Source of the DNA: Epiperipatus broadwayi
Lineage: Eukaryota > Onychophora > Udeonychophora > Euonychophora > Peripatidae
DNA: 64,000 nt
Assembly (NCBI GenBank): GCA_028023455.1
Contig: JAQFVV010000056.1
Location: 2,110,001 to 2,174,000, forward strand
Direction of reading: 5' to 3'
Shown: piece by piece, positions 25,090-36,650 of the stretch
Layout of the letters: each line of letters begins with the position of its first letter
Position numbering within the stretch: position 1 is the first letter of the stretch
Notes under the pieces: model-generated
Seen by the model: the letters and a program-made list of their open reading frames with translations, nothing else
Databases searched by the model: none
What the model was told of the DNA's origin: nothing
Translations under genes and position numbers: made by a program

Positions 25090-26211
25090 ACAACTATTGT
25101 TAAAAAGTTTGATAATTCAATTAAAAATAAAATAACTTGGAATGCTGTACAATATTTAAAATTTATTACAAATTGTGATAAATGATCCAAGATGCTTTGT
25201 AAATATTCTGGTTTTTTTCCATTTACTTGTTTGTCTGAATTTATTGAAGTAACTATTTTTTAAGGTAATCATCAACATTAATGTTTTGATATTAATCATA
25301 ATTCTTAATATGAATAATATTAGTGATACAGAAATTCTGTGTGTTATAAATTGTTTTTTATTTAATAAGAAAATTGTTTTGCCACTATCTTGCTTAATAA
25401 TCTTATAATACAAACAAATGTTGATTCCGCTGTTTATGGGATTTTACACAAGCGTGAACAATGAATACAGCAAAGTCTTTTATGCACCCCCAACCTCAAT
25501 ATTTATACATTTTAGTTAAACCACTAAACATCACATGATCACTATCTACTGTATGGAGAGTTTTGCTTTGCTTTGTTTACATTTTAGTTAGTTATGTTAA
25601 GAAATAATTTATCTTTCATTGATTAGATTTATTTTTATTTAAATTTTTTGTATATATTTTCTATATATTGATCATATTGGAGAAATTATAAATCAACAAT
25701 GGATTTTTTTTAAGAGCAGAACAAACAAAAATATAAGTATGAAATAGATATTTCATTAAGTGTTATAAATACTACTTTATTTAATATTTCCTATAAGTGA
25801 GCATGTAAGACAAACAATATAAATTCAGATTAAAAGGATGTGAAATTTATTGGAATGAGCTTGAAAGAATATGGTAAGCTTATTTTAAAAAATATATTAT
25901 TTAAATTAGACTATTAGATATGATCTTGAACAAAAATTTTGCTTAAGATAGAATTTCTAGTGTGTTATGTTAAATTTAGTAATTAAAAAAATGAACACTA
26001 ACTAATGATAGGGTCTTATATAAGAAATGCTTCCCATGAATCTTTCTGCCATAGGTTTTGAATTTGTTGTAGGCTAGTAAAAAGTTAGTGAATTTATCTG
26101 TTAAGCTAGAGTAGATTGAAAGTTTCAAAAGAATTTTTTATTAACTAATATATATATATATATAAATGTTATGAAGTTTGACTAATAAATCACTTAATCT
26201 TTATTAATTAG
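25090..26211. other. End of intron 2 with a hammerhead-repeat scrap
   Basis: AT-rich. A minus-oriented piece of the hammerhead family's tail (aaacatcacatgatcac and tactgtatggagag) lies at about 25525-25575. A (TA)n run is near 26148-26164. Nothing else recognised before exon 3. Confidence 0.6.
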
Positions 26212-26301
26212 ATGACTAAACGGATGTTAAAAACATTGGAAGCAACAAAATTTGCAAATTCTCAGATAATTGCAGTAGCAGCCAAACCTGGAGGGCCAGA
26301 A
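26212..26301 (+). CDS. EEFSEC: EEFSEC exon 3: end of GTPase domain (90 nt)
   Basis: A 90-nt exon in phase 0 on both sides, encoding residues 149-178. It begins MTKRMLKTLEATKF and ends AVAAKPGGPE; the AAKPGG segment corresponds to the G5 region of the eEFSec GTPase domain. The acceptor is ttattaattag|ATG and the donor GAA|GTAAGA. It sits about 23.5 kb downstream of exon 2, isolated between repeat-rich tracts. Without this exon the domain 1 fold would be incomplete, and its sequence follows the family pattern without gaps. Confidence 0.93.
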
Positions 26302-27500
26302 GTAAGATTTTTTTTTTTAAAAAATGAGTATAAATTTATGCTTTTAATTGTTAACTTATTATATTATTCATCACCTTATAAGTTATAGTTTTAATACTTT
26401 ATTAATTGTAGTCTTTTAATTTTTTTCCATATATGCACATTTAATTGAAATATTTTTTATATATTATAGATCAGTGTTTTTAATTTGTCACTTTCATTAA
26501 AATTTAAATTCATATGCTCTTATCAGAATTCTCAAAACATAAAAATATGTGTATACATATATTGTAATGTAATAAATGGGAATGGAGCTATGTGTTGGCA
26601 GATTATTTTTAATGCTTACTAATATTCTTAATTTTCAAGATTTTAAATGTGCTATTTTTAATATTATTGTCCTATGTTTGTTTCTTTTTATTTATTTATT
26701 TATTTGTTTGTTTGTTTTGTCCATGGTTATCCTTGTTAAACGAGTATTTATTTTCTTTGAAATCTGATTTTTCTTGTAATATTCTTTTTGGTTTCTAATT
26801 CTACTGCTTATTTTCTATTTGTTGCTCTCCTTGTGCATAGTACTTATCTCCTGATGCATGGATTTATTACAAATCACTTTGGACTCAAGATATCTTGGTC
26901 TTTTTTGTTTAAGGATATGTACTTGTATTCAAGCCATCGAGTTTCCATTTTTATATTTATTTGAAATAAATGGAAATAATATATATAGTACATGTTGATG
27001 CACCACCATTTTATAAGTAATTGGATACATATGTTATAATAGAAGTTATACATAAATTTTGTTATCTTGTTGTGGCATCAATTAATATGATGATAAGGAT
27101 AATGATCATTCATAGTAAATAAAATTGATTTTTATAATCAGAATAAAAGCAAAGGGGAGAATATATTGATTGTATAGCTAAATTATGAATGAGTGGCATA
27201 TATATGTGTGTATATATATATGTGATGCTTGTTTTGCAAAAAATATATATGAGATTATTAATCAAACAATATTGTAAGGATGATAACCATTAATTAGAGA
27301 TGTTAAGAGAATATCCATTATTTAAGAATCCATTTGGAATGCTGTATTAATTTTTTTCATTGTTTCACCAATGTGGGTATTTCAATTCTTAAAAACATTA
27401 ATAATTATAAAAATTGAAATATATTTTTATTTATTAATAAAAACTTCATTGTAAATATGAAATTAAATTTCAAATTATTTTTTCAGTCTTCAAAATAAAT
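26302..27500. other. Start of intron 3, nothing recognised
   Basis: AT-rich, with a TTTA/TTTG microsatellite near 26685-26715 and (TA)n near 27200-27250. Confidence 0.6.
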
Positions 27501-27733
27501 AAAAACACCTTTTTGTTTTTCTGAAGGTTTGTGATAATGGTGTTCTAGCTGTATTTTTATATTGGACTATTTCCATCATCTAATATGTGTGTTGAATGTC
27601 TTTAGAAAAGTTTAATTTTATTTAAATATTTCAAATTCATTCAACTGTTAGTAATATCACAGCAAACAGGTTAGTATATGCACCAACTGTTAGTAATATC
27701 ACAGCAAACAACTGTTAGTAATATCACAGCAAA

Positions 27734-27801
27734 CAGATTAGTATATGCACAATGTTTCGAGAGGTATTTTTCTTTCCTCTTCTTCAGGTGTTGCTGGCCT
27801 G
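27734..27801 (-). ncRNA. Hammerhead-like motif in Penelope pLTR A
   Basis: Minus strand: CTGAAGA (27781-27787), stem II AGAGG/CCTCT, GAAAC (27754-27758), then ATT in place of GTT. Hammerhead motifs in Penelope pLTRs are established knowledge; activity here is not shown. Confidence 0.5.
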
Positions 27802-27817
27802 ACCAGTGACAGTACTG

Positions 27818-27898
27818 GCATGGAATTCGAACCTGGGTCCTTAGATTCTTGATTGTTGAATTTTAAGGTAACGCTCTAACCAACTGAGCTAACCTGCC
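27818..27898 (-). repeat. tRNA-like segment (A and B boxes) in Penelope pLTR A
   Basis: Minus strand GGCAGG, then A box TAGCTCAGTTGG and B box GGTTCGAATTCC about 55 nt later. The T-stem pairs poorly, so this is a tRNA-like relic or pol III promoter, not a working tRNA. Confidence 0.6.
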
Positions 27899-30030
27899 AA
27901 AGGAAGCAGTATGTAGTAATTTCATATACTTATCTGGAGGTTTTTCCTGATTTCTCCACTTTTTCCTCAGAGCAAAGTTGATTAGTGGATGTATAGTCAC
28001 ACTAAGTTGGCTTATGGGATTTTTTGCCATTGTCATGTGAGCATCTTCTTTAAATTTTCTTCTTTGTACCTTTTCTTCTTTATCCAATATTTTTGTATTT
28101 TCCCAATTGAATGTATGTTCATTGGTACATACATGGTCTGCTACCTTAGACACATGTTTTCTCTCTTCTAATCATCAGTTTATGTTCTTGCAAGTGCTTT
28201 TGAATGGGATGTCTGGTCTCACCAATATATGTTCTTCCACATTCACATGGTATTTCATAGATGCAGTTTTTTCTTTTCAGCATTTCAAGTTTAGGCTTTG
28301 TATTAGAATTCCTCATAGTGTGTATGGCTCTGGAAAGCTGATTGCAGATTTTTCTTAATTTGTCTGATGTTTTTGGAATGTATGGGTACACTACAGTACC
28401 AATAATTGTCTATTCTCTTGATGGTTCTTTTTGTTGTCTATTTAATGTTTTCTTAATAACAGCTGATGGATATCCATTTTTCATAAGAGTTTGTTCTATA
28501 TAGATCTTTTCTTTTTCCAAATCACCAGTTTCTGAACAAACTTTTTTTGCTCTGTTCCACAGTGATAGTATAACTCCATGTTTTGTGTTTCTGGTGTGAT
28601 TAGATGTATAGGCTAGGTATTTTCCTGTGTGTAGGTTTTCGGTAAACTGTAGCTTTGATATTACCATGAAGGAGTCTTGTCACAAGAACGTCGAAGAATG
28701 CCAATTTTTGTTCTTGTTCTGGTTCTATTGTGAATTTAATTGAAGAGGATATGTTGTTGATGTGTGTCCAGAAAGTTTGTAGCAATGCTTCACCATGTGG
28801 CCATACAACAAATGTATCATCCACATAGCGGAGCCAAACTTTAGGGAGATATGGAGTAGTTTTTATGGCTGTGGTTTCAAGTTCTTCCATGTAAATATTG
28901 TTAATCAGGGGAGATAATGGTGAGCCCATAGCCATTCCTTGATTTTGTTGGAAGAATTCTGTGTTATATTGAAAGTAGGTTGTTTTTATACAGAATGTTA
29001 ATAGTTCCATTATGCTATCAATAGGAAGAGCTGTTCTGGTTTGTAAACTATTATCATCATTTAATCTTTTCCTTACAATAGACAATGCTTCTTCACATGG
29101 GACATTCGTGAATAAACTTTCCACATCAAAGCTTACCAGTAACTCAATTCTTTCAATTTTCATGTTCTTGATTAATTCTACATAGTGTCTAGAATCCCTG
29201 ACAAAGGATTGGGTCTTGTATGCCAAAGGACTTAGAACTTTGAGAAGAAATCTTGCCAAATTCTGGCAAGGTCAATCTCTAGAACTAACAATAGGTTGTA
29301 ATGGAACACGATCCTTATGGATTTTAGGTAGACCATAAAGATGAGGAATTTTGCTGAAATATGATGTTATTTTACTCTTTTCTGAATCAGTGAAGTACTT
29401 GCGACGCTTTCTGAGTAATGCTTGTAACTTTGTTTTCATACTTGGTATTGGATCTTTTGCCACTTTTCTATATTGGCCTGTTGTGAAGAGTTCTTGTATT
29501 TTGTTGTCGTAATCAGTTGTATCCATTATAACTGCTGCATTGCCTTTGTCAGCAGGGAGAATAATTATAGATTTATCTGCTTTGAGAGATTTAATTACTT
29601 TCCTCTCCCCATAGGATACGTTTGGCTTCAATTTTTGTTGCTTGTCAAGTGTTCGTTGTATTCTCCAGCGTAATTCTGCTGTTTCTTCTAAAGGCGATTT
29701 TTGAGTGATTTCCTCGGTGGCTGCCATTATATCTAATAAGGGGATATTAGATGGTGTTATGGCAAAGTTTAATCCTTGTTGAAGAACATAAATTTCAATA
29801 TCTGTTAGATGTTTAGAAATTAGATTTTTAACAGATGAAGCTGTTACATTGCTTGCTACGTTATGATTTTTGTTATGCCCTTGTAGGTTAGCAAGTTTCT
29901 TCTTTTGACATTGTTTTATTTTTCCATGTAATATAGAATATGATTTTCTTACTGCTTGAGAAACTCTCATGTAGTCATCCTCAGTAAGTTTATTTTTTAG
30001 AAAACATTCTACATTATTAATTGAATGCAT
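27863..30030 (-). pseudogene. Penelope-like RT + GIY-YIG endonuclease ORF (lightly broken)
   Basis: Order from the N-terminus: PADKGNAAVIMD (near 29525), YGLPKIHK (near 29320), FDVESLFTNVP (near 29105), GMAMGSPLSPL (near 28930), catalytic RYVDDTFVVWPHG (near 28810), YRKPTH (near 28640). The GIY-YIG nuclease core follows, with CIYEIPC and CGRTYIGET (about 28270-28220). Breaks: an in-frame TGA near 29274, a frameshift at an AC run near 28640, an in-frame TAG near 28408 and a frameshift near 28155. The last coding segment runs into the tRNA-like sequence, whose A box is read as GRLAQLVRAL. It abolishes one long protein, but only four lesions are seen, so the copy is young. Family identity is clear from these motifs. 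Confidence 0.9.
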
Positions 30031-30524
30031 TGTTTGATAATTAGAAAACCTTTGAGCATTTATTCTTTCTCTTAACAGAGCTTCACTTGCTCTCTGAGTA
30101 ATTTTCTCAGCTCTCTAAGAGTGAATTGGAGGTTTTAGTTACAAACCTTTAGGAATTATCCCTTCCAATTTACATTTACATAAGAAAATTAAATGATTTT
30201 CTACTTTGGCTAGCTTTAGTCATAGTTTTTCATAATGTCTAAAGTTTGATATAGTATCGGGTCCATATCGAATACTTAGTGTTTTTCTGAAGGTTTGTGA
30301 TGATGGTGTTCTAGCTGTATTTTTATATTGGACTATTTCCATCATCTAATATGTGTGTTGAATGTCTTTAGAAAAGTTTAATTTTATTTAAATATTCCAA
30401 ATTTATTCAATTGTTAGTAATATCACAGCAAACAGGTTAGTATATACACCAACTGTTAGTAATATCACAGCAAACAACTGTTAGTAATATCACAGCAAAC
30501 AACTGTTAGTAATATCACAGCAAA

Positions 30525-30592
30525 CAGGTTAATATATGCACAACGTTTCGAGAGGTATTTTTTTCCCCTCTTCTTCAGGTGTTGCTGGCCTG
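30525..30592 (-). ncRNA. Hammerhead-like motif in Penelope pLTR B
   Basis: Minus strand: CTGAAGA (30572-30578), five-base stem II AGAGG/CCTCT, GAAAC (30545-30549), GTT triplet, inner stem I CAC/GTG and possible outer stem I with ACCTG. Confidence 0.55.
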
Positions 30593-30608
30593 ACCAGTGA
30601 TAGTACTA

Positions 30609-30690
30609 ACATGGGATTCGAACCTAGGTCCTTAGATTCTTGATTATTGAATTTTAAGGTAATCCTCTAACCGACTGAGCTATCCTGCCA
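30609..30690 (-). repeat. tRNA-like segment in Penelope pLTR B
   Basis: A box TAGCTCAGTCGG and B box GGTTCGAATCC on the minus strand, directly before the hammerhead-like motif. Confidence 0.6.
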
Positions 30691-31029
30691 AAGGAAGCAG
30701 TATGTAGTAATTTCATATACTTATCTATGAGGTTCCTCCTGATTTCTCCACTTTTTCCTCAGAGCAAAGTTGATTAGTGGTTTCCATACATTATGTATAG
30801 TCACACTAGGTTGGCTTATGGGATTTTTTGCCATTGTCATGTGAGCAGCTTTTTTAAATTTTCTTCTTTGCTGCTCACATGACAATGGCAAAAAAGCCCA
30901 TAAGCCAACCTAGTGTGACTATACATAATGTATGGAAACCACTAATCAACTTTTCTCTGAAGAAAAAGTGGGGAAATCAGGAGGAACCTCATAGATAAGT
31001 ATATGAAATTACTACATACGGTTTCCTTT

Positions 31030-31112
31030 GGCAGGATAGTTCAGTCGGTTAGAGCGTTACTTTAAAATTCAGTAATCAAGAATCTAAGGACCCAGGTTCG
31101 AATCCCATGCTA
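31030..31112 (+). repeat. tRNA-like segment in inverted repeat C
   Basis: A box TAGTTCAGTCGG and B box GGTTCGAATCC on the plus strand, followed by the hammerhead-like motif. Confidence 0.6.
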
Positions 31113-31126
31113 GTACTGTCACTGGT

Positions 31127-31193
31127 CAGGTCAGCAACACCTGAAGAAGAGGGGGAAAAATACCTCTCGAAACGTTGTGCATATATTAACCTG
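31127..31193 (+). ncRNA. Hammerhead-like motif in inverted Penelope repeat C
   Basis: CTGAAGA (31141-31147), stem II AGAGG/CCTCT with a 10-nt loop, GAAAC (31169-31173), triplet GTT (31174-31176). Inner stem I is CAC/GTG and outer stem I CAGGT/ACCTG with an internal loop between them. One extra C sits before GAAAC. Confidence 0.6.
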
Positions 31194-31329
31194 TTTGCTG
31201 TGATATTACTAACAGTTGATTGAATTTGGAATATTTAAATAAAATTAAACTTTTCTAAAGACATTCAACACACATATTAGATGATGGAAATAGTCCAATA
31301 TAAAAATACAGCTAAAAACACTTTTTGTT

Positions 31330-32660
31330 TACAAATATAAAAAATTGTTACTGCAGTGTTTTGTGATTGACCGGAAGAAACATTATTTTTATTTTTTGGT
31401 TGCATCTATCATTTAATTATAAAAATGAAAAATGAAAGCATAGATTATTAAAAAGTGTTAGACAGGAGACAACTAAATGAATAATTAAATAATACCAAAT
31501 AAATTCAATCCTATTGAAAATTATTGCTAATAAACAAATACAGCACCACTATTATCCAGAACTGAAGTTTACACTGGGAAAAGTTAAAAGAAAGAATGTA
31601 ATGTGTACTATTAATTCTTGTGTAAATACTACACTGGGAAAAAGTTAAAAGAAAGAATGTAATGTGTACTATTAACTCTCGTGTACATAATACTCATCAT
31701 ATCACGAGAACAAAGATCTGCTAAATCACAAACATATAAGTAAGATAAATATTTTTTTTTTATATATTTTAGAATATATGTCCTATGTAAACATAAATTT
31801 AATTCACATTTTCATTATTAAAATGAGTACTGGTTGATTAGTTGTACTGTGCCAAGGTGACGTTGCAGTACACATCAAGAACCCTCAAGAAGCATGCAAG
31901 CGATAAATTTCTATCTGAAATCGCTGAAATCTATGAAAAATTAAAATGCTTAAGGCATCACGAAGAAATCTGAAATCACTCTAAAATACAAATTACAAAA
32001 GCAAGAAATCACTGTAAAATTAAAATGCCTAAGACAAAGTAATCTCTGAAATCGCTCTAAAATATAAATTACAAAAACGAAATTGAAGAAAACACTATTT
32101 AATGCTATTTTCTAGAGCCTATGAAATAAATCAAAAACTATAATACTAAATTTCAAAAAAATTAACGTATGCTAAACGCTGTGTAATGCTTTTTTCCATC
32201 ATGAATGCTATTTTCAAAAGCATCACCCTCCCCGCATTTTTTTTCATCATGAATGCTATTTTCGAAAGTACCCCTCATGAAAAAATCGATCAAAAATAAG
32301 TAAAATATAAATTACAAAAAACAAGAAATCGAAGAAAACGCTATTTAATACTTTTTTCAAAAGCATGAAATAAATCAAAAAAAGTATTCAATTAACTGCA
32401 CTGCATTTTAAAAAAAACAATCATGAATGCTATTTTCAAAAGTTTATGAAACAAAGCGATAATTTAAAAAATGGCAGGAAAAATGAATTCCACTACATTT
32501 AAAAAAAAAAAATTCCTCTGACTTTTAATACTATTTCGTGGAGTATCAACAAACAAAAAAATCTAATTAACCTACTTTTCAAAAATATATAATACTAAAT
32601 TTCTTCAATATTTAAAAAATAAAAGATTTTCAACAGTAGTTTTGAGTAGGTTTTGAATAT
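31330..32660. repeat. Low-complexity, degenerate tandem tract
   Basis: A two-copy 60-bp tandem (31571-31685, acactgggaaaaag unit) is followed by loosely repeated phrases such as gaaatcgct, ctaaaatataaattac and catgaatgctattttc. No gene recognised. Confidence 0.6.
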
Positions 32661-32666
32661 GTATAT

Positions 32667-32701
32667 TGTAACGGCGTGTGATGGGCACACACGCCGTTAC
32701 A
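32667..32701. repeat. Perfect 14-bp palindrome TGTAACGGCGTGTG / complement
   Basis: Two exact 14-base arms around a 7-nt loop (ATGGGCA). The ends TGTAACGG and CCGTTACA match the terminal sequence of the GACCGGTACA-family elements. It lies about 450 bp before the TATA box of the next tract and could be that element's start. Confidence 0.75.
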
Positions 32702-35700
32702 TTATTTATTTTAAAAATTTAGACATTAAAAAGAAAAGTTCTCATATAAAAACTTTTTTACAATTAAAAAAAGTGAAAGTTAAAAGTCATTTAAACTTTA
32801 TATATATAAAATCGCACAGATGAAAAATTATTAGAAGAAAACTTTATTAAAAAAAAAAGAAAGTTTTAAAACTAAATATTAAGAAAAAAAAAAACTTGAA
32901 AGGTTTAAAGATAAAAAGAATGTACAATAAATTAATTAATGCTATTGTAAAATGGAAATGATTATTTTAATTAGTTAAAAGTAAGCTAGTCCTTGGGCAT
33001 TTCAAAATGTATAAGTAAAGGTCAGATAGGAGAGAAAAGACAATAGAAACTAATAGCCAATAAAAGAAATCTCTCAGGAAACGGACCTCAACGAAAAGAC
33101 CATCACCATCGTCATGACGTAATGTCCACTCAATCCAAAATTCTAATATAAAAGATAAAGGTTGGAAATAAATTTTAGAGTGAAGAAAGAGCTGGGAGAG
33201 AAAAAGAGATCTGCTATATGTGTTGGTGCGGGGAGAGTTGAAGGAGAAGGGATTGGAAAGATGCACTTCCAATTCCTTCAGTTAATTATAAAGTAAATGA
33301 CATCGTCTTCCTATATCGTGTACCCCAGGATGCCAAGATCCAGCAATAAAATACCAGCCACAATAAAGGACCTCGTGAGAATTAACACCTTACAAGTTGC
33401 AAGCAACCAGAAAGTATGGACTTTTCTTTTAAACCGTAAGAACTTTATGAAATCTAATAAGCTTTAACTATAATTCTAAAATTCCAGTATTTGAAAAGAA
33501 TAAGAACTTTAATTCTAAAACTTGTTCCCTATTTAATAGAAATAGAATCCTATCTGACCAACATAAATTATTATTAATAATTAATTTTATTTGATGTATT
33601 TTTTTTTTAAAATCATTTCCATTTTTTTTTTTTTTTTGTTCTTTTAAGTTTTATTATGATTTTTGTTTTTTCGTTAAACTAAACTTAATAAATGCTAAAT
33701 TTAAGTCAGGCGTGAATGGCTGCATAGATTTGTAAAGTTATATTAGTTTAATTAAGGGAGGGTAAATCTTAGGTTATTTGTTTCGTAGTTAAATTGGGTC
33801 AATGGATTGGATATATTGGTGTAATTAGTAAATGTAGTATGAGGTCCGCTACGTGCAGGATCACCTTATAACACCGCACTCAGGCGAAATAAGCCTTTCT
33901 TATTGACCATCGAAGACAGACTGTATTCCCTGCTCCTTGGATCACCCCTTTACCTATGGAATGGGATCATAAGTCGGCAAAAAGAACCGCAATCCCTTCC
34001 TATGGAGTTTTTTTTTTATTGTTCTTCTCGCCAGACAGATGTAACATTCCTGTACTGGACGAGAGACAATTTCTTCAATTATAACCATGCTGTTCAGATG
34101 TACATTCCTGACAGTATGGTATTTGTGCTGTCGTATTCATGCTGCATTGAATACATCGATATATCAGATGGATTGACGTTGGTTTAACTGCGAACTTTTG
34201 GCCTAAGGTTAAATAAGGGATAGAATATTTTCTTTTCAAATGCAATCTGTGTAATCTATTCATACTCGACATTTGAATAAAATATTAAATTCATCTGTGC
34301 GAACTTCAAAAATAAAAAAAAGTGAAAAAAATAAATTAAATGCTAAAATTAAAGAAAAAGCATACTAAAGTGATTCAAAATCTTATATATGTTTAAATAA
34401 ATGTTTGTGTGTGTTATTACTGGCAATGGCTTCTTTTATTTTTTTTAATATTGAAAAATATTTTAAGAATTTATATTTTATAAATCTCTGCGTCTCACTG
34501 ACCTAGTGGCATGGGCTGACGGTCGGAATAAAACATATGTAAAATTTGAATCTTAACTTACGTATCTGCCTACTATATAAATTTTCCAGGTTCAAATGGC
34601 CTGGTGGTGCCCTGTACGGCAGATGAGGTAAGAACTTCTGATCTCCCCGACCATTATAATATATTCCTTTATGATGAAACTAGGGAATAGAAAGCATATT
34701 TCGAGCGTTATACATTTACAAATATGTGTGTGGGATCATCCCTGGCCATTATTTAACTAAGAGATATAATAATAATTTACAAACCTTAATAACAGACTAA
34801 TACTTATTAAATAATTAAATATAGATAATAACGAGCGCATAGTGATCTGTTGTTATCTCTTAGAATAGATTTCAAAGCAATGATTTATATCAGCTAAAAA
34901 GCAATGAGAACATTACACCGTAGAGCTTCTAATTGTCTTTCCCAAAAATTTATTAAATTAATTATTCTCTGCTTTGAGATTATGGCATATCATAACATAT
35001 GAATTTAGAAATGAAATAAAATAATTAGAATAGAAAATAGGCATGGCCGCAGATTATAGAAATATTAAAAGAATAAGTGATTACAATTACAAGAAAAATT
35101 ATTAAAAGGTTACATTTATAAGCAAGACTGTTACAGTTATCATTTAGAGATTTTATTTTAACAAGAATTTTAAGTAATTGGCAATTTATAAATTAACGAA
35201 CCTTCATTATAGGTAGCTTCATTTAAATATTATAAGTTTTTAAAATAGATTTATAGAGCTCCGCAGTGAAGAAATATTACCATTTTTCTTCCATGCTGAG
35301 TTGTCTGCTATTTATAGTAGGTAGTTGAACTTCTATCCTGGCAAAATCAAATTTGGACATTCCTAGATCTCTCCATTAGTGATGAAATATGGAGTTTATA
35401 TATTAAATTTTACCCCTCTATTGCATTTGCTTATAAGCTGTTTGCAGCATAAAAATCCATTAGCTTGTTTACAACTGTTCTTAAATATTATAAAATTTAG
35501 CTTTCTATTGATCGTGTTTTCTTTCACTTAAAGTTTGTTATTTTTAAAATTATAAATTAACATTTAACCTATGCACAATTTTAAAATTTAGAAACTGTTA
35601 AATAGTTGCGTAAACATTTTGTTATATATGTATGAGATTCTTAGGAAAATTAAAGATTTAAAAAGATAAATATAATCGCACTGTAACATAACTAATTTAT

Positions 35701-35790
35701 TACACGTCACAGTTTGTCCTCGCTCTAAATAATTTTGCAGAACTCGGGTCATGTGACAGGTTGAGAAATACAATATCAGGTCCCCTGCAG
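32702..35790 (+). mobile_element. Probable GACCGGTACA-family tract, copy P3 (boundaries uncertain)
   Basis: A TATA box (aatataaaag, 33145-33154) is followed by aaattttagagtgaagaaagagc, in the position of the ttttagaa.. segment of copies P1, P2 and P4. Further on the base composition is less AT-rich (33300-34200). The right end is not recognised. No RT or gag motif was seen in any frame. Confidence 0.35.
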
Positions 35791-35949
35791 GTAAATCAAT
35801 TTGTACGTTTTTAAAATCAACAAGGTATTTTTTTTAGATTATCACTGACTAAAAAGTAAAAAGAAAATAACAGCATTTAAAAAAAAAAGTAAAATAATAC
35901 ATTTTCTCATTTTAAATTATAAATCAAATTTATATATATATATATATGG

Positions 35950-36650
35950 ATTTTCTCAAAATATGAAAATAAAGATTGATTATGATGAGTTAGAAGAAGT
36001 TAACAATTACAAATACCTTGGTCAGATTATTAATACAGATGGAGACATAATGGATGCAATTAATCATAGAATTAAACTTGGTTGGAGTGCTTTTGGTAGA
36101 AATAACTTGATACTAAAAGAAAATATGCCTATGAAAAGGAAGGTTTTTAATAAATGTGTTTTACCAGTTCTTAATTATGGATCTGAGACTTGGACACTTA
36201 ATAGAAGAGCAATGCAGAGACTTCAGACCACTCAAAGAAGTATTGAGAGATGCATGTTAGGAGTAACAAGAAGCGATCAAAAATGCAATATATGGGTAGG
36301 AGAACAAACAGGTGTTACTGACCTCATTGAAAAAATTAAAAGACTGAAGTGGAGTTGGGCTGGACACATTGCTAGAAGAGATGATAATAGATGGACAATT
36401 GATATCTTACACTAGATTCCAAGATATCGTAAAAGACTCAGAAAGAGACCACATGTGAGATGGATGGATGAAATAAGAAAGTGTGCAGGAGTGATGTGAA
36501 GAAGAGAAGCTAAAGATCGGAGATTGATTGAACTTGGAGATCGTCACCCTGCAGTGAATTGATAATGGTTGATGATGATAATGATGATTTCAGCCTAGTT
36601 TACAAAAATGATATTAATTTTAGGTAATTTATTAAATATTATTTAGTTTT
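35950..36650 (+). mobile_element. LINE 3' end (5' truncated)
   Basis: From 35963 an open frame gives the C-terminal part of a LINE ORF2. YKYLGQIINTDG is followed by VLPVLNYGSETWTL, then RSIERCMLGV and KWSWAGHIARRDD, the usual order of such C-termini. A stop at 36413 and further stops follow, with RKRPHVRWMDEIRKCAG still readable beyond. The element ends with a TGATGATGATAATGATGAT tail, as in RTE/CR1-like elements, and starts next to a (TA)n run. Confidence 0.85.

Larger units (their letters stand above)
27515..28068 (-). repeat. Penelope terminal repeat (pLTR), copy A
   Basis: Direct repeat of 30281-30870. It contains two to three copies of a 25-26-bp unit (aactgttagtaatatcac agcaaac) at 27650-27735, the hammerhead-like motif, the tRNA-like segment and the end of the ORF. 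Confidence 0.85.
30281..30870 (-). repeat. Penelope terminal repeat (pLTR), copy B
   Basis: Direct repeat of copy A, with four copies of the 25-bp unit at 30412-30525, then hammerhead-like and tRNA-like segments. It forms the left arm of the foldback with copy C. Confidence 0.85.
27515..31313 (-). mobile_element. Penelope-like element with inverted extra terminal copy
   Basis: The body (minus strand, about 30870 down to 27515) carries an RT plus GIY-YIG endonuclease ORF between two direct terminal repeats (27515-28068 and 30281-30870). A third copy of the terminal repeat lies in inverted orientation at 30870-31310, so the right end is a large foldback. Both outer edges are flanked by aaaaacac(c)tttttg (about 27500-27515 and 31314-31328), consistent with a target-site duplication of about 14 bp that spans the whole structure as one insertion. 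Such pseudo-LTRs and inverted ends are known for Penelope elements. Confidence 0.9.
30870..31313 (+). repeat. Penelope terminal repeat, inverted copy C
   Basis: Reverse complement of copy B with an axis near 30860 (gtgagcagc / gctgctcac arms). It keeps one copy of the 25-bp unit and lacks the outermost 30 bp or so. Confidence 0.85.

Noticed and set aside
27863-27900. A tRNA gene suggested by A box TAGCTCAGTTGG and B box
   Set aside because: The T-stem and acceptor stem do not pair, and the segment is part of all three Penelope terminal repeats. Annotated as tRNA-like only.
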